Source: Rhodothermales bacterium (GTDB lineage Bacteria > Bacteroidota > Rhodothermia > Rhodothermales > JAHQVL01). From it: a stretch of 56,566 nucleotides of DNA. Below, in pieces: positions 35,021-42,775 of the stretch. Position numbers and translations under genes: made by a program. The number at the start of each line of letters is the position of its first letter. Position 1 is the first letter of the stretch. The stretch lies in assembly GCA_041391505.1 (NCBI GenBank), contig JAWKNW010000032.1, positions 1 through 56,566 of the forward strand, given 5' to 3'. Under the pieces are notes generated by a model. That model did not search any database. It was not told the origin of the DNA and saw nothing but the letters and a program-made list of their open reading frames with translations.

Positions 35021-35140
35021 CAAGGCCATCAACACGGACCCAGTACTGAATGGTTCGGCGCGTTGCCCAGGCGGCAGCTTCTCTGTAACTTTGAATAACG
35101 AACCACAATGCCATGGCCGGTTATGGCCAGGTCGTTAGCG
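35015..35140 (+). other. attC-like site 5
   Basis: 126 bases between R'' TCATAAC (35015) and R' GTTAGCG (35134). R'' matches the reverse complement of its cassette boundary GTTATGT at six of seven bases. The internal arms are less regular than in sites 3 and 4. Confidence 0.7.
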
Positions 35141-35155
35141 CAAGAAAGGTCGAAA

Positions 35156-35806
35156 ATGTCGTCACTAATCTTTTCAACCGATGAAAATCAGATTCTTGTT
35201 GCTACTGATACGCTGGCTGTTACCCCGTCGGGAGAGCCATTCATGTTCGTTTCCAAAGCCGTCCACATACCGCATTTGAGAACCATCATTGCGGGTACTG
35301 GCGCCGGTGGTTTTGCAAACCAATGGGCATTAATAGTGAGTACGAGAATGGTTCTAAGGGGCATCGAGAATCTTGATTTTCATACGCCTGATGCACTTCG
35401 CAGGCTTTGGAGAGAGTATCGGACTGAGTACGAGATGCTCGAATCCCTAACTACCACTGTCTATCAGTTCGGAATATCGGAAGTCACAAGCAAAGTGGTT
35501 TCGTTCACGTACCGATCAGTAAACGAATTTCAGTCCGAGCAGCTTCAATATGGTATGGGGTTCAAGCCAGAGTGCACGCCGCCTGAGGGAAGCTACGAGT
35601 TGGTTCAAGCCATCCCGGGATTGATGGAAGAACAGCGGCAAATCCAAAGCCAAGTACCAGCTGAGTCTAGGCTTTACATTGGTGGGGAGATTCAAGCACT
35701 TTACCTAAACACAGAAGGCTGCAGCTCTTTCAAGATCGGTGAGTTTTCAGATTTTGGAGCACACCTAAATGTCATATTCGAGAACCATGCCAAAGGGCAG
35801 CGCTAA
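35156..35806 (+). CDS. cassette 6: possible Ntn-hydrolase/proteasome-like protein
   Basis: 216 residues from the ATG at 35156, just after attC5. The N-terminus reads S-L-I-F-S-T-D-E-N-Q-I-L-V-A-T-D-T-L-A, followed by K-A-V-H-I-P-H-L-R-T-I-I-A-G-T-G-A-G-G. This strand order (D-T-L, a lysine about 20 residues later, then a G-x-G-x-G turn) resembles proteasome beta/HslV-type Ntn hydrolases, but no free N-terminal Thr is obvious. Treat the fold as a suggestion. The boundary GTTAGCG exactly complements its R'' CGCTAAC, so the cassette is complete. Confidence 0.5.
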   Translation: MSSLIFSTDENQILVATDTLAVTPSGEPFMFVSKAVHIPHLRTIIAGTGAGGFANQWALIVSTRMVLRGIENLDFHTPDALRRLWREYRTEYEMLESLTTTVYQFGISEVTSKVVSFTYRSVNEFQSEQLQYGMGFKPECTPPEGSYELVQAIPGLMEEQRQIQSQVPAESRLYIGGEIQALYLNTEGCSSFKIGEFSDFGAHLNVIFENHAKGQR

Positions 35807-35922
35807 CAAGGTGGTCAAGCCGCTCGCTAGCGCACTCGGGGGCTCAGCAATCCGCGCCTACTCGTGCATGGCTTGCTCGATCATCTGCTCCGAGCTCAGC
35901 ATCGCTTAAATGGGCGTTGCCT
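35801..35922 (+). other. attC-like site 6
   Basis: R'' CGCTAAC (35801) overlaps the stop codon and exactly complements the cassette boundary GTTAGCG. The R' end is less certain: GGGCGTTGCCT at 35913-35922 is the best candidate (core GTTGCCT from 35916). CAAGCC and GGCTTG can pair inside. Confidence 0.65.
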
Positions 35923-36039
35923 ACACAAGCGCTGCTGTGTCAGAAACAGAATATTGAAATGACTATTTTTTCAGACACTGTTTAGCTGTGAGTTGAGAGG
36001 TATGCAAGGTAGTGACACTTTTAGAATGGTTGAAATAAA

Positions 36040-36540
36040 ATGGATATTGGTTCTTATATAAGCTTGCTCTCGTGGGTATCAGGTTTTGTTTTCGCTGGGT
36101 TATCATTAATCTATACAGTTCGCCATTTTAAGCTGGTAAGAACATTGACCTATATTGAGCGCATGAATTCGCCCGAGATGGGAAAAGTAAGAGCTAATGT
36201 TGATCAGTGGCTAAGTTCGTCCAAGAATGATGTGAAAAAATTAGAGAAACTTTATAAAGATGATAAATTAATGTCTGATTTGCGGTTATTTACAAACCTA
36301 TTTACAGAGCTTGGTGTCGCCTATAAGTTTAGGTTAGTCAATAAGAAATTGACACATGAGCTTTGGTATCCAATGATTATGAAATACTGGAATGGGCTTG
36401 AGTTTTATATTTATGACAAAAGGAAAAAGGGTGTGTACATAGGTTACTATTTCGAAATGATGTCAAATGAGATATTGAATTATGTTAACAATAATAAGAA
36501 GCTGATGGCTGATAGATACTCTTCGAAGAAAGGATATTAA
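36040..36540 (+). CDS. cassette 7: DUF4760-like membrane-anchored protein
   Basis: 166 residues. One N-terminal membrane helix (about 7-27), then a cytoplasmic helical domain with T-Y-I-E-R-M-N-S-P-E, a lysine-rich stretch, F-T-E-L-G-V-A-Y-K near residue 89 and a C-terminal W-x4-Y-I-Y-D-K-R. This layout resembles DUF4760, a family of unknown function common in mobile DNA. It is the most AT-rich gene of the window and uses AAA/AAT codons heavily, indicating recent acquisition from a low-GC source. Confidence 0.6.
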   Translation: MDIGSYISLLSWVSGFVFAGLSLIYTVRHFKLVRTLTYIERMNSPEMGKVRANVDQWLSSSKNDVKKLEKLYKDDKLMSDLRLFTNLFTELGVAYKFRLVNKKLTHELWYPMIMKYWNGLEFYIYDKRKKGVYIGYYFEMMSNEILNYVNNNKKLMADRYSSKKGY

Positions 36541-36551
36541 TCTCCGTGTGT

Positions 36552-36632
36552 GGGTAACAACGGCATGTACGGGCGACCAAGGGCGAGGGCGTTGCCAACT
36601 CCGCTTCATGCGTAATGCTGGGGTCGTTAGGC
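36552..36632 (+). other. attC-like site 7
   Basis: R'' GGGTAAC (36552) and R' GTTAGGC (36626), 81 bases apart end to end. GGCATGTACGGGCG may pair with CGCTTCATGC. Here R'' does not complement the left boundary GTTGCCT, so this cassette has changed since excision or one box is misread. Confidence 0.6.
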
Positions 36633-36644
36633 CACACAATCGAA

Positions 36645-37346
36645 ATGCCTCATCAAGCCGCCATCATCCTGGGAGCATCGGGTTCGGTAGGTAGCGCGCT
36701 GCTGGATGAAGTGGAGCGCTCCGCTCGGTTCAGCCCCGTGATCGTCGTCGTCCGCCGACCCCTTGGGCTTCCCGGTAACACGAAGGTCGAAGAGCTGATC
36801 GTCCCCGACATGGGTCCGGACACGATCATCGTGTCCGTGGTCGACGCGTTAAACCGGCTTCCGGTGGAAGCGGTTGGGTTCAGCGTTCTGGGCGTCGGAG
36901 CCGGCACCGCAAAGCTCTCGCTGGAGCAGCATCGGGCCATCGACGTCGACCTCAACGCCGCCTTTACCCGGGGACTGAAGGAGTCCGGCAAGGTCCGTCA
37001 CCTTGCCTTCATGTCCGCGGTAGGGGCCGACATCAACGCGCGTATGACCGGCTCGGGCGCTGCCGGCATGAGCCGCTACGCCCGGGTCAAAGCAGAGGCG
37101 GAAGCGGCCGTGCAGAGGCGAGGACCCGATGTGGTGAGCATCTTTCGGCCGTCTACCATCCTGGGCTCCCAGCACACGCCTCGCCTGGTCTCCATGGCTG
37201 CGTCACTCCTTGCTCCGCTCACGCCGGCGCGGTTTCGGCCCATCCGAACAACCGAGATCGCCCAGGCTATGGTTGCGTGCGCGCTGAACACGCCTTCCGA
37301 GAGCGCGGTATACCACCACCCTGAGATGAAAGCGCTGGTTGTATAG
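36645..37346 (+). CDS. Rossmann-fold NAD(P)-binding protein (HTATIP2/Fmp52-like), copy 1
   Basis: 233 residues from the ATG at 36645, the start shared by all three copies. Cofactor motif G-A-S-G-S-V-G near residue 9, then V-V-R-R-P, G-V-G-A-G-T, S-A-V-G-A-D near residue 122 and an S-R-Y-A-R-V-K segment in the position of the SDR Y-x3-K. This is an atypical/extended SDR of the HTATIP2/Fmp52 type, with likely oxidoreductase activity on an unknown substrate. It starts 12 bases after the R' core of attC7. Nearly identical to 44985-45686; a truncated third copy is at 38736. Confidence 0.8.
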   Translation: MPHQAAIILGASGSVGSALLDEVERSARFSPVIVVVRRPLGLPGNTKVEELIVPDMGPDTIIVSVVDALNRLPVEAVGFSVLGVGAGTAKLSLEQHRAIDVDLNAAFTRGLKESGKVRHLAFMSAVGADINARMTGSGAAGMSRYARVKAEAEAAVQRRGPDVVSIFRPSTILGSQHTPRLVSMAASLLAPLTPARFRPIRTTEIAQAMVACALNTPSESAVYHHPEMKALVV

Positions 37347-37589
37347 CGACATTCACTTCACCCGCCACGGCGATGACCTCGCCGGCAGCGACACTGTCAC
37401 TGCCCATGGGTTGCCGGCGCACATCGGCTCGCCAACGCCTGGCCTCGGCTATGAGGACGGCTCCTCGCGCGTATTGGATGTACAGCGGTAATCGGCCTCC
37501 TTGATTTCGTAGTGTGATGGAGGCCAGGTAAACCGGAAAGAGCACCGGGCGTTGTACCACAGCGACCCCATACGCACCTTTCAGACGCC

Positions 37590-37811
37590 ATGACAGTATC
37601 CATCGATATTCCAGACGAAGCCGGCGTGGATGAGCACTTTTTGAAGGAAGCCCTCGCCGCCTCGCTCTACTACACGGGCAAGCTTTCGCAGAAGCAGGCC
37701 AGAAACGTGCTTGGCATGACACGTCGCGCCTTTGAGGAGATGTTGCCCCGTTATGGCTATTCCATCCTTGTGGATAGCCCGTCGAATCTTGACATCGAAC
37801 GGGGCGCGTGA
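37590..37811 (+). CDS. UPF0175 family protein (antitoxin-like)
   Basis: 73 residues. The family pattern is clear: L-K-E-A-L-A-A-S-L-Y-Y-T-G-K-L-S, Q-A-R-N-V-L-G-M-T-R-R-A-F-E-E-M-L and R-Y-G-Y-S-I. UPF0175 members are short DNA-binding antitoxins normally followed by a PIN-domain (DUF3368) toxin. Here no toxin follows: only a 13-codon frame resembling nothing, then a truncated DUF433. It is therefore an orphan or a remnant of a module. Confidence 0.75.
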   Translation: MTVSIDIPDEAGVDEHFLKEALAASLYYTGKLSQKQARNVLGMTRRAFEEMLPRYGYSILVDSPSNLDIERGA

Positions 37812-37960
37812 AAGAGGAGCGACGTATCCGTTTTGTCTCCGGGAAATAGAGAGGCCCGGCCTGAGTTCGACCGCGCTCCTCCCTAGCCGGAACTGGACTC
37901 GGAGCAGGATCATACACAGCCATGACAGCCATTTCGAATACCACTGGATCGGGAAACGCG

Positions 37961-38125
37961 ATGGATAGGCACTATGTCGAACACTGCGACGGCGGATCTT
38001 GGGTTGCCGGCACGCGCGTGTCGCTCGATTCCGTGGTCCAGGCCTTTCTCGAAGGGCTGTCGCCTGAAACGATCGCACGATCAGAAAGTCCAACTGGCAT
38101 GACATCAAACGAAGCCACGCGGTGA
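37961..38125 (+). pseudogene. truncated DUF433 antitoxin remnant
   Basis: 54 residues from the ATG at 37961. Residues 1-36 are a good DUF433 match (D-R-H-Y-V-E-H, W-V-A-G-T-R-V-S-L-D-S-V-V, A-F-L-E-G-L-S-P-E-T-I-A), but after the final I-A-R-S the sequence turns into unrelated residues and stops. The normal C-terminal helices (about 25 residues) are missing. The next gene begins three bases later, so a deletion joining two modules is likely. Confidence 0.7.
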
Positions 38126-38128
38126 GAT

Positions 38129-38347
38129 ATGACCGACATGCTTTCAAAGGCCGTAGCTCGGGCCAGGCAACTTCCAGAAAAGCAGCAAGACGCCATCGCG
38201 GCGCTCATCCTGGAAGAAATTGAAGATGAAGCTCGTTGGGATGCGGCGTTCGCGCGATCACCTGATGTTCTCGAACGCCTTGCCGAGGAGGCCGAGGAGG
38301 AAGAACGCAACGGGTTAACGGAAGAATTCGACCCCGAAGCTTTGTGA
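38129..38347 (+). CDS. type II antitoxin-like protein
   Basis: 72 residues, strongly acidic. R-Q-L-P-E-K-Q-Q-D-A-I-A-A-L-I-L-E-E-I-E-D-E-A-R-W near the N-terminus is the typical dimerisation helix of antitoxins that precede RelE/ParE toxins; the tail is rich in glutamate, as expected of a toxin-masking segment. The TGA at 38345-38347 overlaps the toxin start by four bases, the classical coupled arrangement. Confidence 0.8.
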   Translation: MTDMLSKAVARARQLPEKQQDAIAALILEEIEDEARWDAAFARSPDVLERLAEEAEEEERNGLTEEFDPEAL

Positions 38348-38613
38348 GAAGTAGGACCACCACGCGATTCCGGAAGCAACTTGAAGCGTTGCCGGAGGAA
38401 GTACGGCGACAGGCAAAGGAGGCCTATCTGCAGTTTAAACGGGATCCATGGCACAGTAGCCTGCGCTTCAAGCAAGTGCATCCGAGTCTGACGATCTATT
38501 CGGTCCGGGTCACGAAGGGTTATCGCGCCGTAGGCAAACGAGACGAGCGGGGGATGCTCTGGTATTGGATCGGGTCACACGCGGACTATGACCAGTTGTT
38601 GAAACGGCCATAA
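38344..38613 (+). CDS. RelE/ParE-type toxin
   Basis: 89 residues starting with GTG at 38344 inside the antitoxin stop. Family features: F-R-K-Q-L-E-A-L-P-E-E-V-R-R-Q-A, F-K-R-D-P-W-H-S-S-L-R-F-K, Y-S-V-R-V-T-K-G-Y-R-A-V-G and the closing W-I-G-S-H-A-D-Y-D. RelE/ParE toxins cut mRNA at the ribosome or poison gyrase; which applies here is not visible. The module appears intact and could stabilise the island. Confidence 0.82.
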   Translation: MRSRTTTRFRKQLEALPEEVRRQAKEAYLQFKRDPWHSSLRFKQVHPSLTIYSVRVTKGYRAVGKRDERGMLWYWIGSHADYDQLLKRP

Positions 38614-38735
38614 GGTGCCTCGCCGGCGCATCAAAGTCGTATAGGCCAAATAGAATCTCCATCCAGTCAGAACCCGACCCATCGAACATCCTGCCCTTTT
38701 GAATCGCCGGCAGCTCCATTCAGCCCCCCTTCGAA

Positions 38736-38996
38736 ATGCCTCATCAAGCCGCCATCATCCTCGGAGCCTCGGGTTCGGTAGGTAGCGCGCTGCTGGATGA
38801 AGTGGAGCGCTCCGCTCGGTTCAGCCCCGTGATCGTCGTCGTGCGCTACGATGATTACCGCGAGATGCCCGGCGGGAAGCACCTCCCGTACCGGATTGAG
38901 GGTGACTACGACGGGACATACCTGGTCATCCAACTTCAAGCTATCTCGCTTGCTGAGTTGCCAGAAAGCTTGTTCGGTGATCCTGGTCGGGACTAA
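38736..38996 (+). pseudogene. chimeric truncated copy 2 of the Rossmann NAD(P)-binding gene
   Basis: 86 residues. Residues 1-35 are identical to copy 1 (36645) up to V-I-V-V-V-R, including G-A-S-G-S-V-G. The next residues switch abruptly to Y-D-D-Y-R-E-M-P-G-G-K-H-L-P-Y-R-I-E-G, a phrase resembling the C-terminal part of LolA-like or outer-membrane lipoproteins. The frame stays open across the joint. The TAA lies in GACTAAC, which might be a remnant R'' box. Probably non-functional. Confidence 0.75.
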
Positions 38997-39153
38997 CAAA
39001 GTTGCCTGGGCCACATCACAAGTCACTCAAGCCGACAACCCGCTTCAGGGTTTCAGCGTTGCTCCCTCGCTGGCGTTTCCGTAGCTTCTAGAAACGCCGC
39101 TGCAGCGGGCTGCGGCTTAGTGCAACCGTTCTGCGTCTCAAACAACTTGGTAA

Positions 39154-39984
39154 ATGGTCGAGACCGACGAACAACTTCCAGAGCATCAGGACGAGACATC
39201 CGCTGAGCGGTCGAGTCTGATCCTTGGGAGACTGGCGAAGGCCGTCCGAGAGCAGAACTGGTTCTCCGTCGGTCTGGAACTCGTGATCGTGGTGCTCGGC
39301 GTGGTAATTGGCTTTCAGGTGACGGCGTGGGGACAAGCCCGGAGCGACCAGGCCAGGGGGCGGGGTTACCTCGAACGGATCCGTGAGGACCTCCGCGCCG
39401 ACACTGATGCCATCGACACCCGGTTAGCGTACTACGCGCTCGTCGCGGACTACGCCGAGGTCGCCGTCGCTCACATCGAGACGGGCACGCTCCGAAACGA
39501 CTCACCCTGGGCGACCGTGGTCTCGTACTACCATGCCTCACAGGTTCTCCCCTTCACCTCGACCCGACGCACCTTCGATGAGATGCGTGAGGCCGGCGAC
39601 CTCCGGCTCATCCGCGACCCCACCCTTCGCGCCGACCTCGGAGCCTATTACAACGAAAGCCAGATCACGCAGGGCGGCTGGCTTTTCCAGGATCTGCCGA
39701 CCTACCGCGAGCGCGTTCGCGGGCTCACGCCGATCCAGGTCCAGCGCTACATCGTGGCGTCGTGCGAGGAGAGGCGGGGCATCGAACAGATTCTGGTCGA
39801 CTGCGACGCGCCGATCTCCACTCCTGAGGCCCGCGCGCTTCTCGATCGCTATCGCGCAGCCCCAGGGCTAGCGGAGGACCTCCGCTACTGGGTCTCGACA
39901 ATTGGAATCATCACCACCATCCTGCCCGTAAATCGCGCTGAGGCGGAGGCGCTCACTGCCCGCGTATCTCTTACCTCTCTATGA
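39154..39984 (+). CDS. DUF6090-like membrane protein
   Basis: 276 residues. After a hydrophilic N-terminus comes N-W-F-S-V-G-L-E-L-V-I-V-V-L-G-V-V-I-G-F-Q (about residues 35-55), a single membrane helix in the context seen in DUF6090-type proteins of Bacteroidota. The rest is a helical soluble domain with R-R-T-F-D-E-M-R-E-A-G-D-L near residue 129, also typical. Function unknown. It ends 21 bases before the interrupted serine hydrolase and is probably co-transcribed. Confidence 0.6.
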   Translation: MVETDEQLPEHQDETSAERSSLILGRLAKAVREQNWFSVGLELVIVVLGVVIGFQVTAWGQARSDQARGRGYLERIREDLRADTDAIDTRLAYYALVADYAEVAVAHIETGTLRNDSPWATVVSYYHASQVLPFTSTRRTFDEMREAGDLRLIRDPTLRADLGAYYNESQITQGGWLFQDLPTYRERVRGLTPIQVQRYIVASCEERRGIEQILVDCDAPISTPEARALLDRYRAAPGLAEDLRYWVSTIGIITTILPVNRAEAEALTARVSLTSL

Positions 39985-40005
39985 TCCGCTCGTACCGGTA
40001 CTTCT

Positions 40006-41391
40006 GTGGTGTCACGTTCTCTCATCCTCCTGTCTAGTCTGCTGATTGGATCTGCTGCCGAAGCGCAGTCTCAAGACCTCTCGGCCCGCATCGATTCCAC
40101 CGTCCAGGCTGCGTTAGCGGACAATTCCATTGCCGGGCTGTCAGTGAGCGTCGTGCAGGACGGCGAGGTGCTGCACGCGCGAGGCTATGGTCTCGCCGAC
40201 ACCGAGGCGGCCATCCCGGTGACGGTGGAGACGATCTTCAACGCCGCCTCGGTGGGCAAGATCATCGCCGCAGCGGCGGTGCTCCGACTCGTGGATGAGG
40301 GCCGCCTCGACCTCGACGACGACCTTGCCACGCTCCTGCCCGCCTTCCCGAACCCGGAGCAAGGCCGCTCCATCACGCTCCGACAGCTCCTCAACCACAC
40401 CTCGGGGCTGACCGACTACTTCTACGACTACACGCGCTAGGAGGAGGAGGGCACGCCGTTCCATCCGGCGTTCGTCCTGGACTTCGTCCGCGACCGCCCG
40501 CTCGACTTCGCGCCGGGGGCGGACTGGCGCTACACGAACACGGCCTTCTACCTCGCCGGGCTGATTGTGGAGCGCGTGACAGGACAGCCGTGGGGCGAGG
40601 TCGTGATCGAGAAGATCGCCCGGCCGCTCGGCCTGGTCAGCGTCGTTCTCTGCGACGAGGCAGGTACCGCTCGTTCGGTCGGCTACGACGTGGGCGAGGA
40701 CGGCGGCTTCGTGGTAAGCGTGGAGGACGCCGAGACGGGCGTGCGCGGCGACGCGGGCCTGTGCATGACGACCGCCGACCTTGCTCGTCTCCCAGCGGCA
40801 TTGACCACGAGCGGCCTGCTCTCCGAGGCGGCGCTCGACGCCATGCTCGGCCCGACGGTTCTGACGAATGGCGTTGCGGTGGACGCTGGCCTCGGGATCA
40901 TGCGCGGGTCGCTCGACGGGCACCCACTGTTAGGCCATCTCGGGGGCAACCCGTCGTCCAACGTCGCAGCGCTCGTCTACTACCCCGAGGCGGACCTGAG
41001 CGTCGCCGTCCTGATGAACACGCGATCCAGCGAAGGCGACGCCCTCGTGATCGAGGCCGAGGTGGCACGCCTCGTGCTCGGGCTGGGCGAGCCCAAGCTG
41101 GCGGATCACCCGCTCGGCCCCGAGGCGGCGGCCCCGTACCTCGGCACCTACGTCGGCGACCGGGGCGGCTGGCGCTACCACGTCGTCCGGGACGGCGACC
41201 GCCTCGCCCGCATCTGGGCTGACGACACCACCTCGGTGCGACCTCTCCTGCACCAGGGCAGACACGTCTTCGGGCGGGCCGACTGGCCAATGGACCGCTT
41301 CGTCTTCCACGTCGCCGAGGGGCAGGCCATCGCCTACTCGGTCTAGTACAACGGCCTCTTCGGCGGCCTCTACCAGCGCACCGAGCGATGA
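40006..41391 (+). pseudogene. serine hydrolase gene with two in-frame amber codons
   Basis: One continuous frame of 461 codons before TGA at 41389, interrupted by TAG at 40438 (codon 145) and 41344 (codon 447). Signal peptide, catalytic Ser82-x-x-Lys85 (S-V-G-K) and H-T-S-G-L lie before the first TAG. The Y-T-N motif, the rest of the beta-lactamase fold and a C-terminal Y-N-G-L-F-G-G-L-Y segment lie after it, so termination at codon 145 would yield no active enzyme. Each TAG is one C-to-T change from CAG (Gln). Start GTG at 40006 or 40009. An attC-like site follows at 41419. Confidence 0.85.
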
Positions 41392-41418
41392 AGCCTCCTC
41401 CTGGCCCTCCCTGAGGCC

Positions 41419-41549
41419 GCCTAACCCGCGGCTGTGCGCACAGGAAGGGCGCGAGCGTCCTCGCGCTGTTCGACCATCGGCGAATCCCGCGCTCCGAGCC
41501 ACCGCCAGCGGTCGTTGCCCTTCGCGGGTGAGCCGCAAACTTGTTAGTA
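41419..41549 (+). other. attC-like site 8 (isolated)
   Basis: R'' GCCTAAC (41419) and R' GTTAGTA (41543), 131 bases. CGCGGCT after R'' pairs with AGCCGC before R', and GGAAGGGC with GCCCTTCG further in. R'' matches the family GTTAGGC, the boundary last seen at 36626. This implies that 36632-41419 once was, or now replaces, cassette material. Confidence 0.7.
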
Positions 41550-41574
41550 TGTCATTTCGATATACAGCGCTCTC

Positions 41575-42585
41575 TTAGTGTTCGAGCACGACCCGGTAGC
41601 GGGCTTTGCCACCCCGGAGGTGCTCAATCGCGTCATTGATCTGGTCGAAAGAGAAGTGCTCGGTCATAGGGGCGATGCCGTGACGGCCAACGAAGTCCAG
41701 CATCTTCGTGATATCCGACGGACTGCCGGCCGGCGAACTGGACACCGAGCGCTGTGCCATCATCAAAGAGCTCGTCGGAATGCTCAACGGCTCCATGACC
41801 GCGCCCAGGACGTGCAATCGGCCGCGTCGCTTCAGGGTCCCGATGAAAGCGTTCCAGTCGAGGGGCGCGTTAACGGTAGAAAGCAACAGGTCAAAGCGGT
41901 CGGTCGCCCTTGCGAGGGCCTCGGTGTCGCGTGAGTTGAGGACCTCGTGCGCGCCCATCTCCAGGGCTTGCTGCTGCTTGGCTTCAGTGGATGTGAATGC
42001 GGTAATGTGGCAACCCCAGGCTTGTGCGAACTTGAGTGCCAGGTGACCGAGACCGCCGATGCCGATGACGCCGACGTTCGCGGTTGGCGAGATGCCAAAC
42101 TGCAGGAACGGGCTGAACACCGTGATGCCACCGCACATCAATGGGCCGGCGGTACGCGCATCAACGCCGTCAGGCAGTTTGAACACGGCGGCAGCCTGCG
42201 CACGCACCATGTCGGCGTAGCCGCCATGGCGACCGATGAAGGTGCTCACCGCATGCGAGCACATATGATGATCGCCGCTCATGCACTGCGCGCACATCAG
42301 GCAGTAGCCAGCGTGCCACCCAACGCCCACAATGTCGCCGACAGCGAGATGGGTGACCTGTTCGCCCACAGCGCGGACCTCGCCGATAATCTCATGGCCG
42401 GGCACCATCGGATACGGCGAAAACCCCCAGGCATTGTCGATCATGCTGACATCACTGAAGCAGATGCCGCAGCTTTTCACGTTGAGATCAACCTCGTTTG
42501 GGGCAAGCGCCCCGAGTTCATATTCAAATGGCTCGAGCCTGCCACCCGCCTCATGTACTGCGTATGCGTGGACTGTGGTAGTCAT
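41575..42585 (-). CDS. zinc-dependent NAD(P) alcohol dehydrogenase (YahK/cinnamyl-alcohol dehydrogenase type)
   Basis: 336 residues, medium-chain dehydrogenase. Catalytic zinc ligands are Cys39 (S-C-G-I-C) and the G-H-E histidine near residue 61; the structural zinc cluster C-x2-C-x2-C-x7-C is intact (C-L-M-C-A-Q-C). The cofactor turn is G-I-G-G-L-G-H-L-A. The group reduces aldehydes with NADPH and serves in aldehyde detoxification. It is transcribed divergently from the AraC gene 190 bases away, a pairing typical of regulator plus target. Minus-strand orientation is unusual within a cassette region. Confidence 0.88.
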   Translation of the reverse strand: MTTTVHAYAVHEAGGRLEPFEYELGALAPNEVDLNVKSCGICFSDVSMIDNAWGFSPYPMVPGHEIIGEVRAVGEQVTHLAVGDIVGVGWHAGYCLMCAQCMSGDHHMCSHAVSTFIGRHGGYADMVRAQAAAVFKLPDGVDARTAGPLMCGGITVFSPFLQFGISPTANVGVIGIGGLGHLALKFAQAWGCHITAFTSTEAKQQQALEMGAHEVLNSRDTEALARATDRFDLLLSTVNAPLDWNAFIGTLKRRGRLHVLGAVMEPLSIPTSSLMMAQRSVSSSPAGSPSDITKMLDFVGRHGIAPMTEHFSFDQINDAIEHLRGGKARYRVVLEH

Positions 42586-42775
42586 TCTCTTCCTGGTTCA
42601 TTGCGAAAACCGGCCTATCTCGTAAGGCCCCTATCGAATGAACCTATGCCCTGGAAGCCACGCGTGCCTGCCTGTTTCTCTTTACCTCATGCCTGATCCT
42701 CCGAATCTCTGGATTTATGTTGAACCGCGTGTGTATCATGTTCCATGTCGAATATGGGAGTAAAGGGGGCGGTCT

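Noticed and set aside
37267..37944. Minus-strand open frame across the region after Rossmann copy 1
   Set aside because: It covers intergenic sequence and the antisense of the UPF0175 gene, with no domain.
38991..39123. Another attC site after the chimeric Rossmann copy
   Set aside because: GACTAAC overlaps a stop codon as an R'' box would, but the only R' candidate (CTTAGTG) breaks the GTT core and the arms do not pair well. Kept as a possible remnant only.
40438..40440. Pyrrolysine or host-wide TAG recoding
   Set aside because: TAG ends several intact genes at conserved C-termini in this window, so the host uses it as a stop. A local suppressor remains possible but is not shown.
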